Source: Alitta virens
Taxonomy: Eukaryota > Annelida > Polychaeta > Phyllodocida > Nereididae
DNA: 64,000 nt
Direction: 5' to 3'
Assembly: GCA_932294295.1 (NCBI GenBank)
Contig: OW028576.1
Location: forward strand, 30,096,747-30,160,746
Below, in pieces: positions 10,721-23,499 of the stretch. A model generated the notes under the pieces. The model was not told where the DNA came from. It made no database searches and was given only the letters and a program-made list of their open reading frames with translations. Both the position numbers and the translations under genes were made by a program. Position 1 is the first letter of the stretch. Every line of letters begins with the position of its first letter.

Positions 10721-11643
10721 TTATATTTGTGTTCTTGCTCATATATTTGGCAAGTTGACCAATGTTAAAGTTTCAACAACAACAAGCCTTGTCCAACAAA
10801 AGAGTAAAGCAGATTTCAGTTTAAAGGTTTATTCCAACAAAAAATATGACTGATATCCAACACATCAAAGCGAACTGCAAAACTGGCCAGAGTCAAGTGG
10901 AAATACCTGGTGCTTGGTGTACATTTTCCTGATTATGGTATTGGAGATAAAAATAAGATGAACAAACTGTGTTTGGTGATGCGTTGTCTTGAGATTTACA
11001 GCTGCTGAGGTTTTTTAATATCCACTTACATAGACTAACCAGAGATCATTTTGCCACAACCAGAACCAACCTACATTGCATTGGAAAATGTATCCTAGTC
11101 CTGGTCCTCTAGTGGTAAATAGTTGTGTGACTAAGTAGGTCTTGTAGCTATTTTTGTCATAACTTCGGGCCTAATTGACATAGGGTGGCAAATGATAGAT
11201 TAAAATATACATATATGAGGATAGAGAAATGAGTGAACTATGCTAGAATGATGACAAATGCTGCAATGCATAATTTCTGAGGTTCAGTCTTCAATTTTAT
11301 AATTTTATTTTTTGGAATAAAAAATTACAGAAAAAAAGATTTCCTAATGACTAAGCTTGTTTGATAATCCGAAATCATAAAGACCAATTCACTCCAACTT
11401 TTAATTTCAAATATGAAGTATTTGATTTGAATGACCTTAAAAAGTAACTTTTGTGCAAATGGACACAACTATTTAGGAAATGAAAAAATTTAGTTGGTTG
11501 AAATCTGCTTTTAGCTGTCCATTTCATCATCAGATCAGATTCACTGGCTTAGCTTCAGGGCTGTGAATAGGAAGAAAATTGTTTTTCTGTTGTTCTGTTT
11601 ACTGGAAAATGTCTGGTGCTCTCAGAAACCATTAGAAGTTCAT

Positions 11644-12288
11644 TGGGCCATACCAAATTTCGACAAAGTTGCCTGATCTGAGTCAAAAAATAACTTAAAA
11701 AACCTGAAGCCTTACACCTCAACTATGTACTGAAAGCAAATAGGAAAGTTGGCATTCTGCACATTTTGAACCTACTGCCATAGCACTATGATTAATAGGC
11801 ATTTTTAGCAGAATATCCATTGATGGCAATGCTGCAAATAAAGAACCCCTCGGAGGTGAGTGTTCCCATTGGAATTTTCAGCTGAAATTTTGTTTTCACA
11901 TGCTTATGGACCTAAACCTCCTAAGATATGACATAGACATCATATTCTGGGAAAGTTGAGGCCAACTGATGCACCCTAATGTACCAAAACGAGCAGGTAT
12001 CTTAAAAAATATTCACCCTGGAGGTCTAAAGTATATTGTACATACCAAATATGGCCCTTCCGCACTTTGAGTGGTGTTATAACCTTCTAGATTAAACGGT
12101 TCTCAAGATACAGCCAAATTAGTTCCGAATTACCTGTATGAAAGGTTGAAATCATATACTGGGGCTGAACCAGCGTAAGGAGTAGTTCAGTTGCTCTGAT
12201 TTTTCAGTGTTTGTTTTGGTCCCCATCCACAACGTTTGGGAAGCTTTGGCTCAGATGAGACAACTTTGTCGAAATTTGGTAGGGCCTA
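11644..12288. mobile_element. hAT-like MITE nested in left arm
   Basis: Terminal inverted repeats of about 28 bp (TGGGCCATACCAAATTTCG... with reverse complement TAGGCCCTACCAAATTTCG...) bound 645 bp flanked by the 8-bp direct repeat AAGTTCAT (11636-11643 and 12289-12296). An 8-bp TSD fits the hAT superfamily. No transposase is present. Its mirror image in the right arm shows that it was present before the arms were duplicated or was copied by conversion. Confidence 0.75.
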
Positions 12289-12616
12289 AAGTTCATGCCA
12301 TGATATTCTTATGAGTATCAAGGTTGGTTGTTTCAAGGATATCAAAGCCTTTTAATTGTGACCTCTAAAGAGGTGCTTTGGTTACCCATGGTCACATGAA
12401 TCAATCATTCAATCCATCTTGATGAACTGGGAACTTCTTACAGCTTCAGTAGTGAATACACGCATCTAGACATATTGCACTAATAGAGATAAAGATAGAA
12501 CTGTGAAACTTTAACTTTTCTTGTCCTGACTGAACAACCACACAAAATAAGACGGAAGAGGAGCATACTTTTGAAATGAGAAATGGTGTTCAGGAGTTTC
12601 CTTCAACCCTTCAGCT

Positions 12617-12803
12617 GGGCGGGGGCCTAGCTCAGAGGTAGCGCTCTGGGCTTCCAACCGCTGGGTCCCGGGTTCGATTCCCGGTCGAGCCTAAGTTGGA
12701 TGGCTGTTTCATCCTTCGTCTCATTGCCATGGTCTCTGCCTGTCCTAATTAGCCCAACTGGTGCAGAAATACAGGATGTAAAGCCCTAATCACCCACCCA
12801 CCC
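12617..12803 (+). mobile_element. tRNA-Gly-derived SINE, copy 2 (left arm)
   Basis: This is the same family as 3249-3449: head CCTAGCTCAGAGGTAGCGCT, B box GGTTCGATTCC, then the shared tail. A perfect 14-bp target duplication TCAACCCTTCAGCT (12603-12616 and 12804-12817) flanks it. The mirror copy is at 20776-20962. Confidence 0.9.
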
Positions 12804-14021
12804 TCAACCCTTCAGCTACGTTCCAGGATATATCACAGCTTGTAAAGATTTCCAGATTGGACTTAATTCTGATTTTCTATGAAAGGTATGCATTCTCCAG
12901 AGACAATTCTGCTTTGCACATAAATCCAATTTCTCCAACCACCTATTGGATTATTCATTGGTCAGCAGTTTTCGTGTTTTGCATGTATTTTTTCCCTGTT
13001 AGGTGTGTAGCACAGATGATGATAGAAGAACACATTCTAAACTAAAACCAACAAAGGCATGTTTTCTGTTTTCTGATGGAAAATCAAAGAATGCAGATAT
13101 ACTACACATAGGGAGGAATTTGAAAGGATGAAGAGAAATCACCATATCAAAAGGGTAATTGCAAATGTAGAAGTGGTTAACTAGAAATACAAAAGATGGT
13201 TGATCAAATTATCTGACTTATCCGTAGTAGGGGTAAAGATGCCTGCAACTCAGAGGTTAGGCTGCAACTAAGATCTGCCAAAATGTTCAGGTCACAATGC
13301 ATCATCAACTTTGCCAAGGTACTCAAATGTAGCATAACCAAAGAAGAATGACAAGTTCTGGGTGCATTAAGACGAGACGAGTAAATTATTATACTTCAAA
13401 CAATATAAGGGTAGGGCAAGTTGTCATGGATAAACAGTCTTCAGGTGGTATTAAATACAGCCTTTGTTACCATTCAGCTGTTAGAATTTTGAAGAGTCTA
13501 AAAATTTGGAGACCTGATTCCACTGGGAAACAATGGAAAGGGGTGCTAAATATGTATTCATATTGACGGAAATGCATATCTTTCCTTTGCATGCAGTATA
13601 AACTTGACATTTTTTTCCCTTCATTGTTTTTTGATATCTTAAAACCAATTTATCAGCAAAAAGAGAGACAACTATGAGCTCCCAAGGGAGTCCAATGTTG
13701 TAATTTCCAACAGAATGCTTTCAGAAGATTTTACTGTCCTCCTTGTTACTGGGGTAAGTATGTTGATGACACCTGGGAAGTCAGCCAACAATCACTTGAA
13801 CATGAATTCACTGCCACCTAAACAATCAACATCCAACCAGTTAAAAAGTTAGATTAGGACAGGGTGAAACCACAGGCCCAACATGTGTGAGGTCATTAAC
13901 CAACATATAATTAAAGTGGTCATCTGGCCCTGTTGCAATCTAGGAGAAACAGCATTGCACAGATTCATGGGCTTGTGGGTTAAACATGTGCCAAATAAGG
14001 GTAAACTGAGGCTCCTAATGT

Positions 14022-14666
14022 TGATTTTTGGTAGCTGGGTAGTTAGCTATCCAGTAGGCACCAATATTTGGTACAATTATTTAGCCAATAGATTAGGCTA
14101 TCTAGTGAATACACCACCAAATTTCTGTTACCATTCTAAATACCCAGCTCCCAGATTTTTATGTATCATTTTTCACACAAAAATTTAACTTTATTCAACA
14201 AATTTTTGGTAGCTGGGTAGTTAGCTGTCCTGTAAGCACCAATATTTGGTACCATTAAATAGCCAATGATTAAAGCTACCTAATAAATACACTACCAAAT
14301 TTCTCCTACCATTCTAAATACCCAGCTCCCAGACTTGTATGTGTAATTTTCAACCAAAAAGGTTAACTTTCTTCAACAAATTTCTGGTATCTGGGTAGTT
14401 AGCTGTCCTGTAAGCACCAATATTTGGTACCATTAAATAGCCAATAGATTAGGCTATCTAGTGAATACACCACCAAATTTCTGTTACCATTCTAAATACC
14501 CAGCTCCCAGATTTTTATGTATCATTTTTCACAATTTCTTCTACCATTCTAAATACCCAGTTCCCAGACTTTTATGTGTCATTTTCAACCAAAAAAGTTA
14601 ACTCTGCTCAACACATTTCTGCTACCTGGGTAGTTAGCTGTCCTGCAAGCACCTATATTTGGTACC
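14022..14666 (+). repeat. Tandem array of ~178-bp units, left arm (about 3.6 units)
   Basis: Each unit carries TTTTGGTAGCTGGGTAGTTA, GCACCAATATTTGGTACC, CCATTCTAAATACCCAGCTC and ACTTTNTTCAACAAATTT. The mirrored array at 18558-19557 has two more units, which explains the 355-bp difference in arm length. Short ORFs that run into the array are by-products. Confidence 0.9.
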
Positions 14667-14806
14667 TGGAAACCTTTCAGACTCTAACTATTTGATTCAA
14701 CACCAATCCCTAGAAAGTATTATGAGGCAGACATAATGATGAGATAAGACTTGGGAGTCTAAGGGTGAGGTCTTTTACTTGCCTCAGCAATGACACTGAG
14801 CACTGC

Positions 14807-14816
14807 GCACTTCCCA

Positions 14817-14851
<35 letters not shown>

Positions 14852-17800
14852 ATTTCTTATTTAAATCACAAAACTAAAGACAAAATCATATTTTACAAAT
14901 TATTTAAAAATGTTTACCCAAAGTTACAATCTATTATGTTACTTACACTAGAAAAATAAGAGATTTGTTGACTTATTTAAGATATTTGACTAATAAAACC
15001 AAAAAAATAAAAATAATAAAATAAGACTAAGATCTGAAATCTCCCTTTAACTAAGCATAAACATATATATATATATATATATATAAGTACTTATTACCCA
15101 AAGTGAAACTTCAACACAAAACTAGAAAATAGTCAAAGTTAACAAAATTATCTTAGAACTCCTTTTTAAATTGTCATAGGTAACCTACTTTTACTGATAA
15201 TTATTTCACACTAACCCTAATTATGTAACTTCCATCTATCTACAGTCATCTTGTAATGTTAACCATCATGTTCTTCTAGGTTAATCCCTAATTATTGGTC
15301 TGAAAATGTTCAAGTCTGTTCATACAGTGACAGGTATCCCTATTGCATGCGGATGTTTTTCAGGAACAACATGATCAAAGTAATGAATTACCAGACATTT
15401 TTTGTTAATGCATCAAAATTGTTTAATGCATTTCAATATAAGAGACTTCAGTTTCATGGAAGATAGTCACAATTTAAGTTTGTTACAAACATCTTGTCAC
15501 ATTATTTGCTTTAGCAGAAAGCATATGATCATGTGACTTGAACAAAACAAGAATAAAGTATAGTTTAGCTTTTTATTTTCCTATGTTGACTTATACCATG
15601 TCTCCATTCTTATACTAATTGGTAAAATACTGATAGCAGCACTGTAAAATCACTCCAAGACATTGACAAAACACAAACTACTAGATAAATTCATATTACT
15701 TCTAGAAAATACATGTTTAATTATATAATTAGGACGTGATTAATGGATATTTAAAAGCTTATAGTCATAAAACTGCTGCAAGAAATCACACTTATGCAAT
15801 GGCTCCAACATATGAATATCTTAAATTATACACTATTTGGATAATTGATTACAAGAATAAGGGATTATCCTTAATAGGAGTCAGTTTGTTTTTAATACTT
15901 TGCTAGTTTTGAACTTCTTGATGTAGCAAAATCACAAGGACTGCATAGGTAAAGTCCATAAAATCATTAACAGTGTATCAGCATCTTTGATTTCTTCAAA
16001 TGTCAAAACAGAGTTTCTTCAAGTTTATTACTATACGTCCTGGATTATAGCCGCATGGGTCACAGGATACTATCCACATATATCTACATCTTTTTGTGCC
16101 TATTGAATCCACAGTTGCTTCAATTTGCAGTAAAAATACAACGTAAACAATCGTCGTTTTCCCAGCCTACAAATATCCTAGTGCAATGGTCAACCTATCA
16201 AAAGAAGCGTAATTTTGTATATATCTGTTTTACACTATTCCTATCCGTTCTTAAGATACAGTTGAAAATGTAAACACAAGTCAAATCGTAACTCATTTCT
16301 TATATTTCTTTGACATATTTGTTATACTTTACCAATCGGTTTGCTATTTTACCATGTTTCTACCCATACTTAGCTGCTGATAATGTTTAACACTTAAATG
16401 CATCATGTATGTTTTTTTTTCATTACTATAACATGCTCAACATCAACACTCTTGACTCATTACATACTCAATTACAGCCGCGAAGTCACAAACTATATAT
16501 TATTTCTACCTCCTGTATGCAATATCACACATACTCAATTTCCATGGCATGATGTTATATTTGATATTAGAAACAAGCAAGCATTTTGTTTGAAGCTTAT
16601 TAGTCCCTATTCTATTCAACATTGATGCTTAGAATCATTACCATTGATTACTTAGCTAGCAAATTGGTTCCACTAAATGATTTTAACTTTATTTATTTGT
16701 ACCAAGTAGTGACTTAGATGTTGGAATGTGTAGCAAAGTGTTACAACTTAAATATAAGTTTGCATGTTATCTGTGATCTAAACCATAGAAATTGTGATTT
16801 TGAATAAAGTATCATTTAAATTCAGCTTTTATTTCAGCAATGTATGATTATCATGGTTCATACTAACTAATGCATCTTTCTATTAATTATTTATTGTTTA
16901 TCAGACCAGAGCTCAGTTTTCTAAGTTAATGGATACCATAATTTCCTACAAAAGTGTGTGGAGACAGCATTTATTGACACTGTTATTACCAATCCATAAC
17001 TTCATTTAGTATCCTTAGGAGTGGTACATGAGTCTTTTCTTATCTTATGCATATCCAATACCTCAACTTGACTTGTATGAAAAGACAGAATCTATAATAG
17101 AAATGTATTGTGTCAACTTAAACTCAAGCACTCTGACAGATAATAATAATAATTGTAGAAATCCTCCATAAACAATCCAAAAACTTTTAATCAAATTGAA
17201 TATGATCCAAAACTTGCACCACAAAGTCAAAATGTTTAAATTTAACCAGTTCCATAATATGTTTTGCATACATGTTATTATATTTAACACCAAAAACAAG
17301 CAAAAGGTTGTTTGAAACACAGGCGTTTGCCATCATGACAGACCTCAGCAAGTTAGTATACTATAAGACCAAGGCTACTGACTTTGTCAAGAACAGCTTT
17401 TACTCCCCCTGTGCAACTGCCTTCAAGGATGTGACCAGTTTCAGTCAATAACATCATATTACACATTAAAAATGGTTATATTATACACAAAAATAATTTT
17501 CCTTCATATTCTAAGTGATAACTTCCATTATTAATGGGTATTTACCACTTATATACAAGGAATTCCTTGCCTGTACACTGGGAAATGTTCAATTCTCAGC
17601 TCTTATGGCATCTAATTTGCATATTTCACCATCTACACACATCATCATGTGACATATGATGGTGCTTCCTGATTGGTCAATATCGCCCAAACACAGTATG
17701 CTGTCAGCTTTAACCCAATTAAGTATGTTTAGCTCATAATGTGAAGTACATCTTTCTGTTATTTATTGTTTGTCACATCATAACTTTGTTTCCTAATGTT

Positions 17801-18416
17801 ACAAAAAGTATGAGTATCACAATTAAGTGCAACATTTGTAGAGAAAGCATCCTCAATGATACTTTGTTTCACATTCACTGCATAATGCAAACTAGTTTAA
17901 GAAATATTCTCTGTTATAGATCTAAAGTGTTCTTCATATAAATGAGTTAGCTTTTGTTAATAATCTTGTGTAGTAACAAAATATACATCTTTAATTGGAG
18001 GATTCAAAGTGAAACTTTACAACCCAACTTAAAATCAAAAGCTTCTAATAAATTAATTCGCATCAACTTAATGATACTTTTCTGAAACTTAGCTAATATG
18101 TTAATGTGATTGTATGACTTAGTAGCTTGTTAATCCAACTTGTTAAACATTTTAAGAGTTTGTTTCATATAAGAACAGTGCTGAACACTTCAAATAACAA
18201 AGCAACAAAGGGGAGCATGTAAACAACTCACATAAATATGGTAAGTTAGGATGTTTTAAACAATAACATATACAAAATGTATGTTACATATTTATTTCAT
18301 TAGACATAGCTATTAACTTTAGACAGAAGTGTTACACATTATGATTCCATAATACTTTTTCTACATTGCTATACCATATTCATTAGAAATGTGAAATTAG
18401 AGGTACCTCACACTCA
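14807..18416. other. Unique centre of the Polinton-like element
   Basis: This 3.6 kb AT-rich core separates the arms. No Polinton core gene could be read. The only stretch with coding-like composition is 17335-17451 (38 codons, starting MTDLSKLVYYKTKATDF and ending TSFSQ), with no recognised similarity. It may be a remnant of a lost element gene. Confidence 0.6.
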
Positions 18417-18557
18417 GCAGTGCTCAGTGTCATTGCTGAGGCAAGTAAAAGACCTCACCCTTAGACTCCCAAGTCTTATCTCATCATTATGTCTGCCTCA
18501 TAATACTTTCTAGGGATTGGTGTTGAATCAAATAGTTAGAGTCTGAAAGGTTTCCAG

Positions 18558-19557
18558 GTACCAAATATAGGTGCTTGCAGGACAGCTAACTACCCAGGTA
18601 GCAGAAATGTGTTGAGCAGAGTTAACTTTTTTGGTTGAAAATGACACATAAAAGTCTGGGAACTGGGTATTTAGAATGGTAGAAGAAATTGTGAAAAATG
18701 ATACATAAAAATCTGGGAGCTGGGTATTTAGAATGGTAACAGAAATTTGGTGGTGTATTCACTAGATAGCCTAATCTATTGGTTATTTAATGGTACCAAA
18801 TATTGGTGCTTACAGGACAGCTAACTACCCAGATACCAGAAATTTGTTGAAGAAAGTTAACCTTTTTGGTTGAAAATTACACATACAAGTCTGGGAGCTG
18901 GGTATTTAGAATGGTAGGAGAAATTTGGTAGTGTATTTATTAGGTAGCTTTAATCATTGGCTATTTAATGGTACCAAATATTGGTGCTTACAGGACAGCT
19001 AACTACCCAGCTACCAAAAATTTGTTGAATAAAGTTAAATTTTTGTGTGAAAAATGATACATAAAAATCTGGGAGCTGGGTATTTAGAATGGTAACAGAA
19101 ATTTTGTGGTGTATTCACTAGATAGCCTAATCTATTGGTTATTTAATGGTACCAAATATTGGTGCTTACAGGACAGCTAACTACCCAGATACCAGAAATT
19201 TGTTGAAGAAAGTTAACCTTTTTGGTTGAAAATTACACATACAAGTCTGGGAGCTGGGTATTTAGAATGGTAGGAGAAATTTGGTAGTGTATTTATTAGG
19301 TAGCTTTAATCATTGGCTATTTAATGGTACCAAATATTGGTGCTTACAGGACAGCTAACTACCCAGCTACCAAAAATTTGTTGAATAAAGTTAAATTTTT
19401 GTGTGAAAAATGATACATAAAAATCTGGGAGCTGGGTATTTAGAATGGTAACAGAAATTTGGTGGTGTATTCACTAGATAGCCTAATCTATTGGCTAAAT
19501 AATTGTACCAAATATTGGTGCTTACAGGACAGCTAACTACCCAGCTACCAAAAATCG
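18558..19557 (-). repeat. Tandem array of ~178-bp units, right arm (about 5.6 units)
   Basis: Mirror of the left array but with two additional units. The blocks at about 18740-19020 and 19090-19370 are almost identical, which points to a recent duplication of a two-unit (about 355 bp) block by unequal exchange or slippage in this arm only. Confidence 0.9.
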
Positions 19558-20775
19558 ACGTTAGGAGCCTCAGTTTACCCTTATTTGGCACATGTTTAAC
19601 CCACAAGCCCATGAATCTGTGCAATGCTGTTTCTCCTAGATTGCAACAGGGCCAGATGACCACTTTAATTATATGTTGGTTAATGACCTCACACATGTTG
19701 GGCCTGTGGTTTCACCCTGTCCTAATCTAACTTTTTAACTGGTTGGATGTTGATTGTTTAGGTGGCAGTGAATTCATGTTCAAGTGATTGTTGGCTGACT
19801 TCCCAGGTGTCATCAACATACTTACCCCAGTAACAAGGAGGACAGTAAAATCTTCTGAAAGCATTCTGTTGGAAATTACAACATTGGACTCCCTTGGGAG
19901 CTCATAGTTGTCTCTCTTTTTGCTGATAAATTGGTTTTAAGATATCAAAAAACAATGAAGGGAAAAAAATGTCAAGTTTATACTGCATGCAAAGGAAAGA
20001 TATGCATTTCCGTCAATATGAATACATATTTAGCACCCCTTTCCATTGTTTCCCAGTGGAATCAGGTCTCCAAATTTTTAGACTCTTCAAAATTCTAACA
20101 GCTGAATGGTAACAAAGGCTGTATTTAATACCACCTGAAGACTGTTTATCCATGACAACTTGCCCTACCCTTATATTGTTTGAAGTATAATAATTTACTC
20201 GTCTCGTCTTAATGCACCCAGAACTTGTCATTCTTCTTTGGTTATGCTACATTTGAGTACCTTGGCAAAGTTGATGATGCATTGTGACCTGAACATTTTG
20301 GCAGATCTTAGTTGCAGCCTAACCTCTGAGTTGCAGGCATCTTTACCCCTACTACGGATAAGTCAGATAATTTGATCAACCATCTTTTGTATTTCTAGTT
20401 AACCACTTCTACATTTGCAATTACCCTTTTGATATGGTGATTTCTCTTCATCCTTTCAAATTCCTCCCTATGTGTAGTATATCTGCATTCTTTGATTTTC
20501 CATCAGAAAACAGAAAACATGCCTTTGTTGGTTTTAGTTTAGAATGTGTTCTTCTATCATCATCTGTGCTACACACCTAACAGGGAAAAAATACATGCAA
20601 AACACGAAAACTGCTGACCAATGAATAATCCAATAGGTGGTTGGAGAAATTGGATTTATGTGCAAAGCAGAATTGTCTCTGGAGAATGCATACCTTTCAT
20701 AGAAAATCAGAATTAAGTCCAATCTGGAAATCTTTACAAGCTGTGATATATCCTGGAACGTAGCTGAAGGGTTGA

Positions 20776-20962
20776 GGGTGGGTGGGTGATTAGGGCTTTA
20801 CATCCTGTATTTCTGCACCAGTTGGGCTAATTAGGACAGGCAGAGACCATGGCAATGAGACGAAGGATGAAACAGCCATCCAACTTAGGCTCGACCGGGA
20901 ATCGAACCCGGGACCCAGCGGTTGGAAGCCCAGAGCGCTACCTCTGAGCTAGGCCCCCGCCC
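20776..20962 (-). mobile_element. tRNA-Gly-derived SINE (right arm mirror copy)
   Basis: Reverse complement of the SINE at 12617-12803, with the same 14-bp TSD. It is not an independent insertion. Confidence 0.9.
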
Positions 20963-21290
20963 AGCTGAAGGGTTGAAGGAAACTCCTGAACACCATTTCT
21001 CATTTCAAAAGTATGCTCCTCTTCCGTGCTATTTTGTGTGGTTGTTCAGTCAGGACAAGAAAAGTTAAAGTTTCACAGTTCTATCTTTATCTCTATTAGT
21101 GCAATATGTCTAGATGCGTGTATTCACTACTGAAGCTGTAAGAAGTTCCCAGTTCATCAAGATGGATTGAATGATTGATTCATGTGACCATGGGTAACCA
21201 AAGCACCTCTTTAGAGGTCACAATTAAAAGGCTTTGATATCCTTGAAACAACCAACCTTGATACTCATAAGAATATCATGGCATGAACTT

Positions 21291-21935
21291 TAGGCCCTAC
21301 CAAATTTCGACAAAGTTGTCTCATCTGAGCCAAAGCTTCCCAAACGTTGTGGATGGGGACCAAAACAAACACTGAAAAATCAGAGCAACTGAACTACTCC
21401 TTACGCTGGTTCAGCCCCAGTATATGATTTCAACCTTTCATACAGGTAATTCGGAACTAATTTGGCTGTATCTTGAGAACCGTTTAATCTAGAAGGTTAT
21501 AACACCACTCAAAGTGCGGAAGGGTCATATTTGGTATGTACAATATACTTTAGACCTCCAGGGTGAATATTTTTTAAGATACCTGCTCGTTTTGGTACAT
21601 TAGAGTGCATCAGTTGGCCTCAACTTTCCCAGAATATGATGTCTATGTCATATCTTAGGAGGTTTAGGTCCATAAGCATGTGAAAACAAAATTTCAGCTG
21701 AAAATTCCAATGGGAACACTCACCTCCGAGGGGTTCTTTATTTGCAGCATTGCCATCAATGGATATTCTGCTAAAAATGCCTATTAATCATAGTGCTATG
21801 GCAGTAGGTTCAAAATGTGCAGAATGCCAACTTTCCTATTTGCTTTCAGTACATAGTTGAGGTGTAAGGCTTCAGGTTTTTTAAGTTATTTTTTGACTCA
21901 GATCAGGCAACTTTGTCGAAATTTGGTATGGCCCA
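21291..21935. mobile_element. hAT-like MITE (right arm mirror copy)
   Basis: Mirror of 11644-12288 with the same 8-bp flanks. It differs by a few substitutions. Confidence 0.75.
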
Positions 21936-22858
21936 ATGAACTTCTAATGGTTTCTGAGAGCACCAGACATTTTCCAGTAAACAGAACAACAGAAAAACAA
22001 TTTTCTTCCTATTCACAGCCCTGAAGCTAAGCCAGTGAATCTGATCTGATGATGAAATGGACAGCTAAAAGCAGATTTCAACCAACTAAATTTTTTCATT
22101 TCCTAAATAGTTGTGTCCATTTGCACACAAGTTACTTTTTAAGGTCATTCAAATCAAATACTTCATATTTGAAATTAAAAGTTGGAGTGAATTGGTCTTT
22201 ATGATTTCGGATTGTCAAACAAGCTTAGTCATTAGGAAGTCTTTTTTTCTGTAATTTTTTATTCCAAAAAATAAAATTATAAAATTGAAGACTGAACCTC
22301 AGAAATTATGCATTGCAGCATTTGTCATCATTCTAGCATAGTTCACTCATTTCTCTATCCTCATATATGTATATTTTAATCTATCATTTGCCACCCTATG
22401 TCAATTAGGCCCGAAGTTATGACAAAAATAGCTACAAGACCTACTTAGTCACACAACTATTTACCACTAGAGGACCAGGACTAGGATACATTTTCCAATG
22501 CAATGTAGGTTGGTTCTGGTTGTGGCAAAATGATCTCTGGTTAGTCTATGTAAGTGGATATTAAAAAACCTCAGCAGCTGTAAATCTCAAGACAACGCAT
22601 AACCAAACACAGTTTGTTCATCTTATTTTTATCTCCAATACCATAATCAGGAAAATGTACACCAAGCACCAGGTATTTCCACTTGACTCTGGCCAGTTTT
22701 GCAGTTCGCTTTGATGTGTTGGATATCAGTCATATTTTTTGTTGGAATAAACCTTTAAACTGAAATCTGCTTTACTCTTTTGTTGGACAAGGCTTGTTGT
22801 TGTTGAAACTTTAACATTGGTCAACTTGCCAAATATATGAGCAAGAACACAAATATAA

Positions 22859-23499
22859 GCCAAACTATTTCAACCATTCGTAATTTTCTTATGACTCCAG
22901 AACATTACATTATTTTAGAGAATAAAAAGCTTCATATGGGGGTAATTCTGGATAATCAAGCGTAGATGGGTAACCAAAAAACTCATAGGGAAAGTAGCCC
23001 TTCTGTTCTGCAATTTTAAAAGCTTTTAAGAAGCTTGGCTCAGGTGCCAAGTAATTTATCACATCTAAGAATTTAAAACTTTTCATGTGAGAGGCAGGAG
23101 TATGAACTGTTTCTCTTTACTATAAACTGGTGTTCTGCACTGTGCAACTCTAAACAGCTTGCTATTTCTTTTTTCTTTAAATTTATATCATATTTGGATG
23201 AATCAAATCCTAAAACTTGGATCTGAGCGAAGTAATGTTCTAATGTGTAGATCATATTCATCAATATCAGTATTCCAGGTGTTCAATTGTATTTCTAATT
23301 CTTTTGTTACATAACCAAGTTTCTCTTGGATGAGTGCTTGTGCAGTTGTTTGAATTCTTGTCATGTATGTAAGCATTTATTTAAAAAGCTTCTCTCGATC
23401 TTGTTCAGCTACACAATAGGCTTCTTTAAAGTCTGGCACATTACTACACATACAAACACTTATTTTCTTCTGACATTATTGTGTTTTCTACTGATTATT
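22859..23499 (-). pseudogene. Protein-primed DNA polymerase B fragment, right arm
   Basis: Mirror copy of the left-arm fragment with the same stops and frame breaks. The QVLGFDSSKYDINL block lies at about 23187-23228 and the NYLAP / FPYEFF / LPPYEAFYS blocks follow toward 22919. One amino-acid difference (TLEHYF against TLAHYF) was noted. Shared damage means the fragment had decayed before the arms became copies of one another, or that conversion keeps them alike. Confidence 0.75.

Larger units (their letters stand above)
8930..14806 (+). repeat. Left inverted arm of the Polinton-like element
   Basis: The arm pairs with 18417-24669. Positions from about 9.5 to 14.2 kb satisfy left + right = 33579 throughout, so the arms are almost free of indels there. 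About 20 bases of difference lie near 9.25 kb and 355 bases in the 178-bp tandem array. Substitutions are rare: one replacement (A to E) was noted in the 63-codon exonuclease-domain segment. Confidence 0.92.

Noticed and set aside
13883..14188. 101-codon ORF in the left arm (and mirror at 19391-19696)
   Set aside because: It runs into the 178-bp tandem array, and its latter half is repeat sequence; no coding signal.
17335..17451. Small gene in the Polinton core
   Set aside because: Only 38 codons, no similarity recognised, no splice or promoter evidence; noted under the core entry instead.
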